Origin: Bradyrhizobium sp. ORS 285
Lineage (GTDB): Bacteria > Pseudomonadota > Alphaproteobacteria > Rhizobiales > Xanthobacteraceae
Direction: 5' to 3'
DNA: 64,000 nucleotides
Assembly: GCF_900176205.1 (NCBI RefSeq)
Contig: NZ_LT859959.1
Span: 1,054,001-1,118,000, forward strand
Below, piece by piece: positions 52,546 through 60,902 of the stretch; position 1 is the first letter of the stretch, and each line of letters starts with the position of its first letter. The notes under the pieces are model-generated. The model saw only the letters and a program-made list of their open reading frames with translations. It did no database searches and was not told the origin of the DNA. Position numbers and translations under genes: made by a program.

Positions 52546-53523
52546 TCATGCAGCAACCAGGACGCGGGCGAGGCGGCCCAGGAACCAGAACATCGAGACC
52601 GAGCCGATCGCGTAGGCCGGCAGCTCCACGCCCCAGCGCGGCATGACGGCGCCGAGCCGGCGATGCGCCCAGATCAATGCGAGCACCAGCGCCACGAACA
52701 GGATCTGTCCGATCTCGACGCCGACATTGAAGAACAGCAGGGCCGCCGGCAGGATCCGCCGCTCCAGCCCGAGACCCGCCAGCGCGCTAGCGAAGCCGAT
52801 GCCGTGAACGAGGCCGAAGCTGAAGGCGACCGCCCAGGGATAGCGGGCGGTGAGGCCGATCTCGCCGCGCTGCTGCTTGATGATCTCGACGCCTACGAAC
52901 ACGATGCTGAGCGCGATGCAGGCGTTGAGCGGCCCTTCGGGAACGCCGATCAGCCCGAACGCCGTGGCGGCGAGCGAAAAGCTGTGCCCGATCGTGAACG
53001 CCGTGATCGTCTTGAACAGCCGCCAGCCGCCCTGCACGATCCAGATCAGGCCGAGCACGAACAGCAGATGATCGGCGCCGAGCAGGATGTGGTCGATTCC
53101 GAGATTGACGTAGGTCTTGCCGAGCTCGAGCCAGGTATCCAGCGTCGGCGCACCGGTGCCGAGCACGGTGACGACCGGATTGGCGGCCGAGATCGTGTAG
53201 CTGTTGGTCTTGCCGTCGAGCGAGGTGACGCGGATGATCGCTGCCGACATGTCCTCGCCGAGATTGGCGATTGTCATCTGCCCGACCAGGCCCTTGTCGC
53301 CGCAATTGAGCTCCGGCAGGCGCAGGAAGCAATGCGCGGGCATCCTGAGCTCGATGCGATTCTCGCCGTCCTTCGGCAAGGTCGTCCACCGCCCGATATA
53401 GGCGCCCGGGCGCATCTCGCGGAATTCAAGCACGGCGAGCGTCGCCTGATGCGCCGCCACGGGGCGCGGGAGCAGCGGCGCTGCGAGCGCGAGCAGAACG
53501 ATGAGCAGCGCGCGCAGGCTCAC
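52546..53523 (-). CDS. Larger HupE/UreJ-type protein with extracytoplasmic N-terminal domain
   Basis: A 325-residue protein: a signal peptide (LLIVLLALAAPLLPRPVAA) followed at once by HQATLAVLEFRE, an N-terminal beta-rich soluble domain to about residue 130, and a HupE/UreJ_2-type membrane domain from about residue 140 with LGIDHILLGADHLLFVLGLI, TIGHSFSLAATAFG and LVHGIGFASALAG, where the His and Asp residues are typical metal ligands. Such proteins often occur with other HupE genes. It overlaps the isomerase gene by four bases. Confidence 0.88.
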   Translation of the reverse strand: MSLRALLIVLLALAAPLLPRPVAAHQATLAVLEFREMRPGAYIGRWTTLPKDGENRIELRMPAHCFLRLPELNCGDKGLVGQMTIANLGEDMSAAIIRVTSLDGKTNSYTISAANPVVTVLGTGAPTLDTWLELGKTYVNLGIDHILLGADHLLFVLGLIWIVQGGWRLFKTITAFTIGHSFSLAATAFGLIGVPEGPLNACIALSIVFVGVEIIKQQRGEIGLTARYPWAVAFSFGLVHGIGFASALAGLGLERRILPAALLFFNVGVEIGQILFVALVLALIWAHRRLGAVMPRWGVELPAYAIGSVSMFWFLGRLARVLVAA

Positions 53524-54428
53524 GGCTCGTACCTGATCGTGTAGTTGGCCTTGAGCCTGCTCACCGCCTCCCAGGCCTGCTTGCGCGTCTCATCGGTGTG
53601 CCAGATCTTGGCCGCCTCGGCGCGGATGTCCTCGAATTTTGCCGGCGCGCCGGGCTTGCGCGCGTCGAGCCGGACCACGTGCCAGCCGTCCTTCGATTGC
53701 AGCAGCGTCCATTCCTGCAGCGGCATCTTGAGGAGATTGTCGCGGAAGCTCTGACCGAAGCCGTCGGCAAGGCTCGGGACGGGGCGATCGAGAATGGCGC
53801 GGGTCTGGTCGCGCAACTCCTCGGATTCGCGTTGCGCCTGGATGTCGTCCAGATTGCGTCGCGCGGTCGCCTCGTCGCTCGGCGGCGTCATGAAGAAGCT
53901 GACGCGCTCGGGCTCGTCGAAGCGCTGATGGTTCTCGGCGAACCAGGCTTGCAGTTGCTCGTCGGTCGGCTGCGGCACCCGGACCTGATCGAAGATCAGA
54001 TATTGCAGCTTGAAGGCGACGCGGTCGCGGATCATCTCGTCGCCCCGGTCGACCCCGAGCAGCTTGCCTTCTCTATAAAGAATCTCGCTGGCCACCCAGG
54101 CCTCGGTCATCTTCTGCAGTTCGGCCTCGCTCGGCACGCGCTGCTTGTCCTCGTCGAACGTGTCGATGAAGGATTGGCGCAGCGCCTTGGTCACGGTGAT
54201 GACCTTCTCGTCCTTGGCCGGCGGATGCAGAATCGCGTCGGCTGCAAAAATGAGACCGCCGAGAACGAGGAAGTGCAGCAGCGGCTCCCTGAGGAGGCCG
54301 CGCAGAACGCCGGGGGGAGGCGGAGCATCGCTCCGGCCGTGCAGCTCGCGATGGCCATCTTGCGGGGGTGCGCTTGCGGAGGCGCTCTCGAAGGTCGCCG
54401 CGTTCGACATGACAGGAGCTGACATCAA
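53520..54428 (-). CDS. Membrane-anchored parvulin-type peptidyl-prolyl isomerase-like protein
   Basis: A 302-residue protein with one membrane segment near residues 51-66 (LHFLVLGGLIFAADAIL) and a periplasmic part with SurA/PpiD-like helical arms: VTKALRQSFIDTFDEDKQRVP and EAWVASEILYREGKLLGVDR near 105-125. The C-terminal parvulin region is PSLADGFGQSFRDNLLKMPLQEW then LLQSKDGWHVVRLDARKPG, with a recognisable parvulin core but a shortened first strand. It may be a chaperone more than an active isomerase. It is the first gene of the operon with the HupE-like genes and is divergent from the secreted PHP hydrolase, possibly its folding helper. Confidence 0.85.
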   Translation of the reverse strand: MMSAPVMSNAATFESASASAPPQDGHRELHGRSDAPPPPGVLRGLLREPLLHFLVLGGLIFAADAILHPPAKDEKVITVTKALRQSFIDTFDEDKQRVPSEAELQKMTEAWVASEILYREGKLLGVDRGDEMIRDRVAFKLQYLIFDQVRVPQPTDEQLQAWFAENHQRFDEPERVSFFMTPPSDEATARRNLDDIQAQRESEELRDQTRAILDRPVPSLADGFGQSFRDNLLKMPLQEWTLLQSKDGWHVVRLDARKPGAPAKFEDIRAEAAKIWHTDETRKQAWEAVSRLKANYTIRYEP

Positions 54429-54697
54429 TTCTTTACAATCGGACCGCGCTCGTCGGCGCGGCGGGGTTATGCAACGCCGCCCTTGCCGTTGTCACCGGGC
54501 AATCCGCGCTGTCACAAAAATTTCGCAAGCGCCCCAGTGCGCTTCATCTCGCGAAGGTCGTGGAGCAACGTCCAGAAAAATAAATCCTTCAACAAACTGT
54601 CTCCGAGTTTTGGTTTGGTCGCCGCGCGACAAGACGGCGCATCACTCGCGTTGTCATCACGGTTTTGAACTCGACGAATTCCTTTAGGGGCGACGAC

Positions 54698-56722
54698 ATG
54701 GTTCCATCTGCCAAGAAAATCCTGCTGACAGCGGCGTCGGTGACGCTCGCCTTGTCGCAAAATGCCGGCGCGGACGAGCGTTGGGGCGAGACGAGGAAGA
54801 GCAATCCGTATGTCGCCGGCGACATGCACAACCACAACACCTGCACCGACGGCTCGGTCGCAGCCGGCTATTCGATCGATCGCTCTGTCGGCAAGGGCAC
54901 GGCGGCTGCCGGCGGCAACAATTTCGATCTCGACTGGTTCACGCTGGGCAACCACGGCGGCTCCGGCAATCGCGACTGCCGCTTCAGCGATGCGAGCGCC
55001 AACATCCCGGGCGACAACACCACGACCTATTGGAGCCAGACGCTCGGCAAGACCATCGACGGCATCACCGTCACGAGCCTGAAGGGTACCCCGAACGGCA
55101 CCGGCACGAGCGCTACGATGTGGCGCTGGCAGTCGATCCAGGAGATCGAGTATCCGACCATCGTCGCGCGCACGGCGACCTACAACAAGGTGCTGGTCGA
55201 AGGTCTGGAATGGATCGTTCCGGGGCACGAACACACCGACGTTGCGGTCATCGCCGGCCAGAATCCTCGCGGCACCGGCAATGCCGACAAGATGGCTGAG
55301 TTCGAATACCGCTACGATCGGGCCGACACCGACGCGATCGGTCCGGTCGATAGCAGCAACAACCCGATCTGGAGCGGCAAGGACAACGTCAACAACTCCG
55401 GTTCCGCCGGTCATGGCAAGGCGCTCGCCGGCATCACCTGGCTGCAGGCGAAGTATCCGCTGCAGTCCTACGCGATCCCGACCCACACCGAGCGTCAGGG
55501 GCCGTTCAATCCGAGCGGCACCGCCGGCTACAACATCGAGCACTTCCGCGACTTCAACAATGCCGGCCCGACCGTGGCGTTCGGCATCGAGGCTCCCGGC
55601 CACATGGCCGAAGGCGGCCTGACCGGCGGCTCCGGCTCGTACAAGTCGAACGCGGTCGGCGGCGGCACCTACGGCATGCATGGCATCTACACCGCCAAGG
55701 TCGGCGGTCTGTGGGACGGCCTGCTCGGCGAAGGCCGCAACTTCTTCGTGTTCCAGAGCTCCGACTGGCACAGCCGCGGCGTCTACGGTGCGCGCGATGC
55801 CAGCACGACGGCGGACTTCATTCCCGGCGAGTACACCCGCCTCTACGTTCCGAACGAGCGTCGTTTCGACCAGCAGTCGATCATCGACGGCATGCGCTCG
55901 GGCAACTCCTACTCCGTGAACGCCCAGATCATCGGCCCCGACATGGTGTTCCGTGCCAAGGGCGAGTGGGATGACGACTGGAAGACGATGGGCGAGACGC
56001 TGGTCGTGCGTCGCGGCGAGAAGATCGTGCTCGAGATGGAGGTGACCGTCCCGGCCTCCAACAACAGCCCGTACAGCTTCAACAACCCGCTGCTGCTGCC
56101 GGTCGGCATCAAGCAGCCGCTCAACAAGCCCTCTCTCGACCACGTCGATCTGATCACCGGTGACATCACCGGCCCGATCGCGCCGGGAGCTCCGGGCTAT
56201 GCGGTCGCCAATGCCGGCGGTACCGCCGGTGCTGATATCGTCTACAATCCGTCGGCGAAGATCGCGAAGCAGATCCAGGCAACCAAGATGCAGAGCTACA
56301 AACTGCGCGATGGTTCGACCCGCCTCAGCTTCCGGACCACCTTCACCGCCGGCAGCACGCCGTTCTACATCCGCGCCCGCGGCACCAACATTCCGCCGGC
56401 GACCCCGAACGTGTCCGACAGCGCCGGCAACCCGCTGCTCGACCTCAACAACGTCAATGTCAGTTGCACCGACGCGGCGTGCCCGTCGCATCTCGGCGTG
56501 GTCAACGGCGTGAAGAAGGTCACCAACGACGTGCAGGCGTGGTCGAACACCTGGTTCTATGCGAACCCGATCTTCGTCCGTACCCATGGCACGCCCGAGC
56601 TGCTGGTGGAGAAGAACAAGGAGCTGGCGCGCAAGCTCGCTCATGAGCATCACCACTGGCACGATTGGGACCACTGGGGTCATTGGGGCCACTGGGGTCG
56701 CTGGGCCTTCAACCGCGACTGA
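54698..56722 (+). CDS. Secreted PHP-domain metallohydrolase with His/Trp-rich tail
   Basis: From the ATG at 54698, preceded by AGGGG, the product has 674 residues and a signal peptide ending NAGAD. The opening AGDMHNHNTCTDGSVAAGYS near residue 38 is the PHP motif H-x-H plus Asp, and FFVFQSSDWHSRGVYGAR near 350 supplies later metal ligands. The fold resembles CehA/McbA-type PHP hydrolases, but the catalytic substrate is unknown. Two Cys occur near the end (SCTDAAC). The last 30 residues are HEHHHWHDWDHWGHWGHWG, a strong metal-binding candidate. It is a plausible T2SS substrate; the divergent operon encodes an isomerase and metal permeases. Confidence 0.78.
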   Translation: MVPSAKKILLTAASVTLALSQNAGADERWGETRKSNPYVAGDMHNHNTCTDGSVAAGYSIDRSVGKGTAAAGGNNFDLDWFTLGNHGGSGNRDCRFSDASANIPGDNTTTYWSQTLGKTIDGITVTSLKGTPNGTGTSATMWRWQSIQEIEYPTIVARTATYNKVLVEGLEWIVPGHEHTDVAVIAGQNPRGTGNADKMAEFEYRYDRADTDAIGPVDSSNNPIWSGKDNVNNSGSAGHGKALAGITWLQAKYPLQSYAIPTHTERQGPFNPSGTAGYNIEHFRDFNNAGPTVAFGIEAPGHMAEGGLTGGSGSYKSNAVGGGTYGMHGIYTAKVGGLWDGLLGEGRNFFVFQSSDWHSRGVYGARDASTTADFIPGEYTRLYVPNERRFDQQSIIDGMRSGNSYSVNAQIIGPDMVFRAKGEWDDDWKTMGETLVVRRGEKIVLEMEVTVPASNNSPYSFNNPLLLPVGIKQPLNKPSLDHVDLITGDITGPIAPGAPGYAVANAGGTAGADIVYNPSAKIAKQIQATKMQSYKLRDGSTRLSFRTTFTAGSTPFYIRARGTNIPPATPNVSDSAGNPLLDLNNVNVSCTDAACPSHLGVVNGVKKVTNDVQAWSNTWFYANPIFVRTHGTPELLVEKNKELARKLAHEHHHWHDWDHWGHWGHWGRWAFNRD

Positions 56723-56734
56723 TTGATCTCCATC

Positions 56735-56793
56735 GATCCGGCGGGCGTCGTCCCGCCGGATCTGCCATCGGCGCCGGTTCGCGAACCGGCGCC
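56735..56793 (+). terminator. Tandem terminator hairpins after the PHP hydrolase
   Basis: Two perfect hairpins: GATCCGGCGGG/CCCGCCGGATC at 56735-56762 with a six-base loop, and GGCGCCGGTTC/GAACCGGCGCC at 56770-56793 with a two-base loop, followed by TCGTCTTT. The second has the short T-rich tract expected of an intrinsic terminator. Confidence 0.7.
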
Positions 56794-56820
56794 TCGTCTT
56801 TGAGATAATGCCGTGTTCGG

Positions 56821-57159
56821 ATGCTTTCGATGTTTCGCCTGCTCAGCCTGATCATCACTGCTCTTGCGCTGTCGATTGGCAGCGCGTCGGCGCATGACGA
56901 GGAGCCGACCAAGGAGAGCTGTGACGCCGCGGTGGCCGAAGCGCGTGCGCTCGCAGCAGGCCTGCCGGCTGACGACGTCGCGCGTTATTTCGCAGAGAGG
57001 CACATCCAGCAGGCGCTGGTCGAAGCCGGCAATGGGGAGTTCGACGATTGTGTCGAGAAGGCCGAGCAGGCGGTGTTCGAGGTACGCGAGCGGCCGCATA
57101 GCCTCAAGCCTGGCGAGCGTCTGAACATTCTGCGCGCCGACGAGATCCCGTCGCGCTGA
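56821..57159 (+). CDS. Small secreted helical protein of unknown function
   Basis: A 112-residue product with a signal peptide (LLSLIITALALSIGSASA) followed by HDEEPTKESCDAAVAEARAL and a helical core (ADDVARYFAERHIQQALVEAG). Two cysteines (ESCDAA and FDDCVEK) are positioned for a disulfide linking two helices. I recognise no family. The following oxygenase gene starts 77 bases downstream on the same strand. Confidence 0.68.
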   Translation: MLSMFRLLSLIITALALSIGSASAHDEEPTKESCDAAVAEARALAAGLPADDVARYFAERHIQQALVEAGNGEFDDCVEKAEQAVFEVRERPHSLKPGERLNILRADEIPSR

Positions 57160-57235
57160 GACCTTGCGTCATCGGTCTGTCATGCATTTCGGCACATTGT
57201 CCGCGCCGTTCCGACGCGTGCAAGGCAGTCAAGGC

Positions 57236-57859
57236 ATGGACCAGATCGAAGCTCTCTTCCCGATACCGCTGATGCGTTCGCCGGCGCTGCTGAGCGCCGA
57301 GTTGAAAGATGCAGCCGTGGCGGCGATCCGCAGCGCGAAGATCGAGACCAATCTGCGCTCCGGGCAGTTGTTTCACACCGAGGTCGCCGACCCCCGCGCC
57401 AACAATCTGTTCCAGACCATCGCCGACCTCGCCGTGCCCAAGCTGGTCGATTTCGGCGAGTTGCTGTTCGGCGAGAAGCTGAACTGGACGGTCAAGGAAA
57501 TGTGGACCAACATGCTGGAGACCGGCGGCAATCAGACCCTGCACGCCCACGCCAACAGCTTCATCTCCGGCATCTTCTATTTGACGCCGTCACATCCCGG
57601 CAGCCGCACGGTGTTCGTGCGTCCGCCCGGCGGTAGCGACTTCTCGTTCCGGCACCACACGCGCAGCGCGGCCGTGGGTCCGTTCAATGCGGGCAAATAT
57701 GTGCTGCCGGAAGCCGAGCCGGGCGATCTCGTGCTATTTCCAAGCTATCTCTATCACGAGGTGCCGCGCAATCAGGGCGACCAGCGCATCACCATCGCGT
57801 TCAACGCGATTCCCGATCACCTGGATTGCTGGGGCTACCGCGTCAGCTTCGGCAGCTGA
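57236..57859 (+). CDS. Putative 2OG-Fe(II) oxygenase (TIGR02466-type)
   Basis: From the ATG at 57236 the product has 207 residues. It begins MDQIEALFPIPLMRS, typical of the TIGR02466 group of predicted 2-oxoglutarate-Fe(II) dioxygenases. Possible metal ligands are in NQTLHAHANSFISGIFYL near residue 100 and in LFPSYLYHEVPRNQGDQRIT near 165-185, with a final Arg for the 2-oxoglutarate carboxylate. The substrate is unknown. An upstream in-frame start would add 24 residues with no family resemblance. It converges with the next gene, ending eight bases from its stop. Confidence 0.85.
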   Translation: MDQIEALFPIPLMRSPALLSAELKDAAVAAIRSAKIETNLRSGQLFHTEVADPRANNLFQTIADLAVPKLVDFGELLFGEKLNWTVKEMWTNMLETGGNQTLHAHANSFISGIFYLTPSHPGSRTVFVRPPGGSDFSFRHHTRSAAVGPFNAGKYVLPEAEPGDLVLFPSYLYHEVPRNQGDQRITIAFNAIPDHLDCWGYRVSFGS

Positions 57860-57867
57860 TTACGCAG

Positions 57868-60507
57868 CTATCTTCCGAACTCCTTCGACAGCAGCTCGTG
57901 TGCCTCGCGGCGCGACGGCGCTGCCGCGTCCATCGCCTGCAGCAGATGTTCTGCCGCCGCGCGATCCGTTGCGAACAGTGATCGCGCCATGTTGATCAGC
58001 GGCGCGTAGGCCGGCTCGAACTCGGGGCTGAGACGGATGGCCTCGATCAGGCCAGGCGCGGCGGCCGCGATCAGCGCTGGTCCGCGCGGATCGCCGGTCA
58101 GCGCTGCGCCGGCTTGCAGAAAGCGGTTGCGGGCCTGCCAATAGGCCAGGAGGCGTTGATCCCATGCCGCGTGCATCGAGGGATCGATCAAGTCGGTCGC
58201 GTCGGTCTTCACCTGCGCCATGACGGTCAACAGCAGCTCCCAGGGCGGCGCGGTGAGTGCCGTGACATTGCGCCGGGCATCGAAGGTGACGAACGGAAAA
58301 TCGTCGGTGTTGTCGGGTCCGGCACCGGCGAACCGCGCCAGCGAGTGCGCGCCGGCCACGTACTGGCCGAGCAGATCGAGCGGCTGGACGAAGCCGAGCG
58401 GGAGAAGAACAGGACGAAGCTGCGGAGCCGAGAGCCGGGCAGCGATCCGATCGGGATCGAGGGCATGCGGCCGGCGCGATCCGACCAGAGCCAGCATCGG
58501 TGTGCGTACGCTGTAATGGTTCAGCCAGGCGGCGCCGTCGGGGAAGACCGCGAGGAAGCTTCGGATGATGGCACGCAGCGACGGTGCATCCAGCTGATAG
58601 AGCGGCAGCCATTGGCAGAACACGCCGTCGTCGCTCAGACGGCTGCGGACCGCGCCGAAATGCTCGCGCGTATACAGCGCGCCGCTGCCGTCCAGCGCGG
58701 GATGGAACAGGTCGGCGACGATCACGTCGTAGCGTTTGTCGTCGGCGACGATGAAGCGTCGCGCATCGGCGACGGTGACGGGCGGCATCGCTGGCTTGGC
58801 CGCGCCCGTGTCGAACCAGGGCAGCAGCGCCACGACCTCCGCCGACAGCTCGACCGCGCGGACATCGAGGTCCGGCATCTGCGCACCGCCCAGCACCGTC
58901 GCTCCGGTCCCGACGCCGAGGAACAGCGCGTTGCGGGGCGACGGATGCAAGAGCAGCGGCAGCATCGCCTGACGGAAATCGGAGCGCACCGAGCTGGTGC
59001 CGCCCATGCGGAAGTGGCCGTTCACCTGGAGATAGCGCGCGCCCGATGCGTCATCGACGACGCTCGCCGTCGCCATCGGTCCCTCGCGCAACGCCAGCAG
59101 CTTGCCGCCGGGCGGCATCTTCACCATGCTCGGTGCGGGCATCCACAGCAGACCGAGCCCGAGCAGGCCAGGGACGAACGCCCAACGCAGAGCTGCGCGG
59201 CGAAGCGGTAGCAGCAGCAGGTAGCTAAGCGCAATCAGCACCAGCGCGGTCCAGCTGCCGAAGGCAGGAATCAACAGCTGCGCCGCCAGCAGCGGCGCGA
59301 TGGCGGCGCCGAGGCTGTTGATGCCGACCGCCCAGCCGACCGATCCGCTGATGTCGCGCACCTCCTGGATCAGCTGGCCGAACAATGCGCCCATCGCCAT
59401 CGACGGCAGCAGGAACAGGATCAACGCGAGGCCAAGCTCGCCGGCAACACCGAAGCCTGCGGCCTGATCTGCAATTCCGGCGATGAGAGGTGCCGAGGCG
59501 GCCGTGCCAAGACAGGCGAAGGCGGTGATCGCCAGCAGTCCGGTCTTGCCGAAGCTCGCCGCTGAGCCGATACGTTGCCAAAGCAGGCCGCCGGCCGCGG
59601 TCCCCAGCAGGTAGGCGGTTAACAGGCAGGCGAAGCTGTAGACGGTGTCCTGCATCATCTGCGCGGCGAGCCGGACGACCAGAACTTCGAAGGCGATGCC
59701 GATGAGACCGGTCAAGAACAGCGTGGCACTCACGCGCAGGCCGATGGCGCCTGTGGCCGTGCGCGGCTCGCGCGCGGGCCGTTCGGATCCCAGTGACGAA
59801 CCCAGTCGGACGGCCGCGAGTGCGCAGGCCGCGTTGACGCCGGCCAGACAAAGAAGCGTCCTCGCCAATCCGAGCGTCGGGATCAGCACGAAGGTCGACA
59901 GCAGGGTGCCGGCGACCGCGCCGGCGGTGTTCGCGCCATACACTCCGGCACTGACGGTGCCGCTGCGGCGCGCGGCCGACATCATGCGCTCGAGCGCGGT
60001 GAGCGTGCCGCCCATCGCCACGGTGGCGGGAAACAGCACGAGGGTCGGCAGCAGAAAGCTCGCACTCCACAGCAGGACGGGTGATGGGGTGGTGCCGAGC
60101 AGCGGAGCAAGCGCGCGTGCGCTCGCCGGCAGCAGCCAGATCGCACACAGGCCCCAGGTGCCGATCACCAGCTCCAGACCGGCATAGACCAGGTGCGGCC
60201 TGGCGCTCCGGCGGATTCGTCCATCCAGGACGAAGGCCCCGAGCGCGAGGCCAGCGAAGAAGCCGGCGATGGCGCCGAGCACAGCCATCATCTCGGTGCC
60301 GAGCGCCAGCGCCAGCTGGCGCGTCCAGACGATTTCGTAACCGAGACCAGCCAGACCGGAGGCTGCGGTGAGCAGCTTCATGGCCAGCAGCGGATTCGCG
60401 CCGAAGTCGTCGAGGGCCGTGATGCCAGGAGATCCGACGGACTGCTTCTCAGCGCCGACATTCGCTTCGCGCGCATCTGCATCAAGGATTTCAGTCAAGG
60501 GTCGCAA
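57868..60507 (-). CDS. Fused multi-spanning membrane protein / spermidine synthase-like protein
   Basis: A frame of 879 residues starts at TTG 60507; the ATG at 60381 (MKLLTAASGLAGLGYEIVW) is an alternative start giving 837. The N-terminal half, to about residue 460, has about 12 membrane segments, with LGYEIVWTRQLALALGTEMM typical of fused MFS/spermidine-synthase proteins. The cytoplasmic part has the SAM-binding-type LFLGVGTGATVLGG near 530 and VIVADLFHPALDGSGALYTR near 610, where classic enzymes have DxxD. The end has TPR-like helices (AYAPLINMARSLFATDRAAA). Aminopropyltransferase activity is not established for this fusion family. Confidence 0.87.
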   Translation of the reverse strand: MRPLTEILDADAREANVGAEKQSVGSPGITALDDFGANPLLAMKLLTAASGLAGLGYEIVWTRQLALALGTEMMAVLGAIAGFFAGLALGAFVLDGRIRRSARPHLVYAGLELVIGTWGLCAIWLLPASARALAPLLGTTPSPVLLWSASFLLPTLVLFPATVAMGGTLTALERMMSAARRSGTVSAGVYGANTAGAVAGTLLSTFVLIPTLGLARTLLCLAGVNAACALAAVRLGSSLGSERPAREPRTATGAIGLRVSATLFLTGLIGIAFEVLVVRLAAQMMQDTVYSFACLLTAYLLGTAAGGLLWQRIGSAASFGKTGLLAITAFACLGTAASAPLIAGIADQAAGFGVAGELGLALILFLLPSMAMGALFGQLIQEVRDISGSVGWAVGINSLGAAIAPLLAAQLLIPAFGSWTALVLIALSYLLLLPLRRAALRWAFVPGLLGLGLLWMPAPSMVKMPPGGKLLALREGPMATASVVDDASGARYLQVNGHFRMGGTSSVRSDFRQAMLPLLLHPSPRNALFLGVGTGATVLGGAQMPDLDVRAVELSAEVVALLPWFDTGAAKPAMPPVTVADARRFIVADDKRYDVIVADLFHPALDGSGALYTREHFGAVRSRLSDDGVFCQWLPLYQLDAPSLRAIIRSFLAVFPDGAAWLNHYSVRTPMLALVGSRRPHALDPDRIAARLSAPQLRPVLLPLGFVQPLDLLGQYVAGAHSLARFAGAGPDNTDDFPFVTFDARRNVTALTAPPWELLLTVMAQVKTDATDLIDPSMHAAWDQRLLAYWQARNRFLQAGAALTGDPRGPALIAAAAPGLIEAIRLSPEFEPAYAPLINMARSLFATDRAAAEHLLQAMDAAAPSRREAHELLSKEFGR

Positions 60508-60902
60508 ACCTGGTTCTCAAGAATCGGTCTTCGCGCGATGCGGCGCAGGGATAGGCCCGTGCGCGCTACCGAGCTCCATTGCACCCCCGACGGCCTTGTT
60601 CTGTTTGCGTTTCGTGACGGTGGTTTGACAGCCGTCTGCATCCGAGCGGCCGCCCAGTTGATGTCGCGCCGGTCGCTCGCCGGCGAGGACGGCATGGCGG
60701 GCCGGCGTGCAGCGCCAGGGGATACCGTCGGCCATGACATTCCGCGCCGAGACGTGCTATTGGGGCATCATGATCGTTCGCGAGGCGTTGGCCCCGAGAT
60801 GACGTGTTCTGCGAGGCTCCCGAAGCAGGGCTGACGGGAAATCGGCTGAATTCCCGCGGCGATCGATGGACCTGCTCGATCACCTCCTGACGTTCCGGCG
60901 GC
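60508..60902. other. Divergent intergenic region before the sensor kinase
   Basis: About 395 bases, between the leftward transporter/synthase gene and the rightward kinase gene. An open frame at 60538-60834 (plus strand, about 98 residues) exists but lacks a ribosome-binding site and convincing homology by eye. No operator or terminator is recognised. Confidence 0.4.

Noticed and set aside
54490..54514. Two TGTCA words before the PHP hydrolase as a Pho box
   Set aside because: They are 20 bases apart, not 11 or 22, so they do not fit PhoB spacing.
54512..56692. Long minus-strand open frame (over 700 codons) across the PHP hydrolase gene
   Set aside because: The plus-strand product has a signal peptide, PHP motifs and a ribosome-binding site; the antisense product is Val/Ala/Arg-rich with no motif.
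60538..60834. Possible 98-residue gene upstream of the sensor kinase
   Set aside because: No ribosome-binding site, Arg-rich ends and no recognisable domain; kept only as a note in the intergenic entry.
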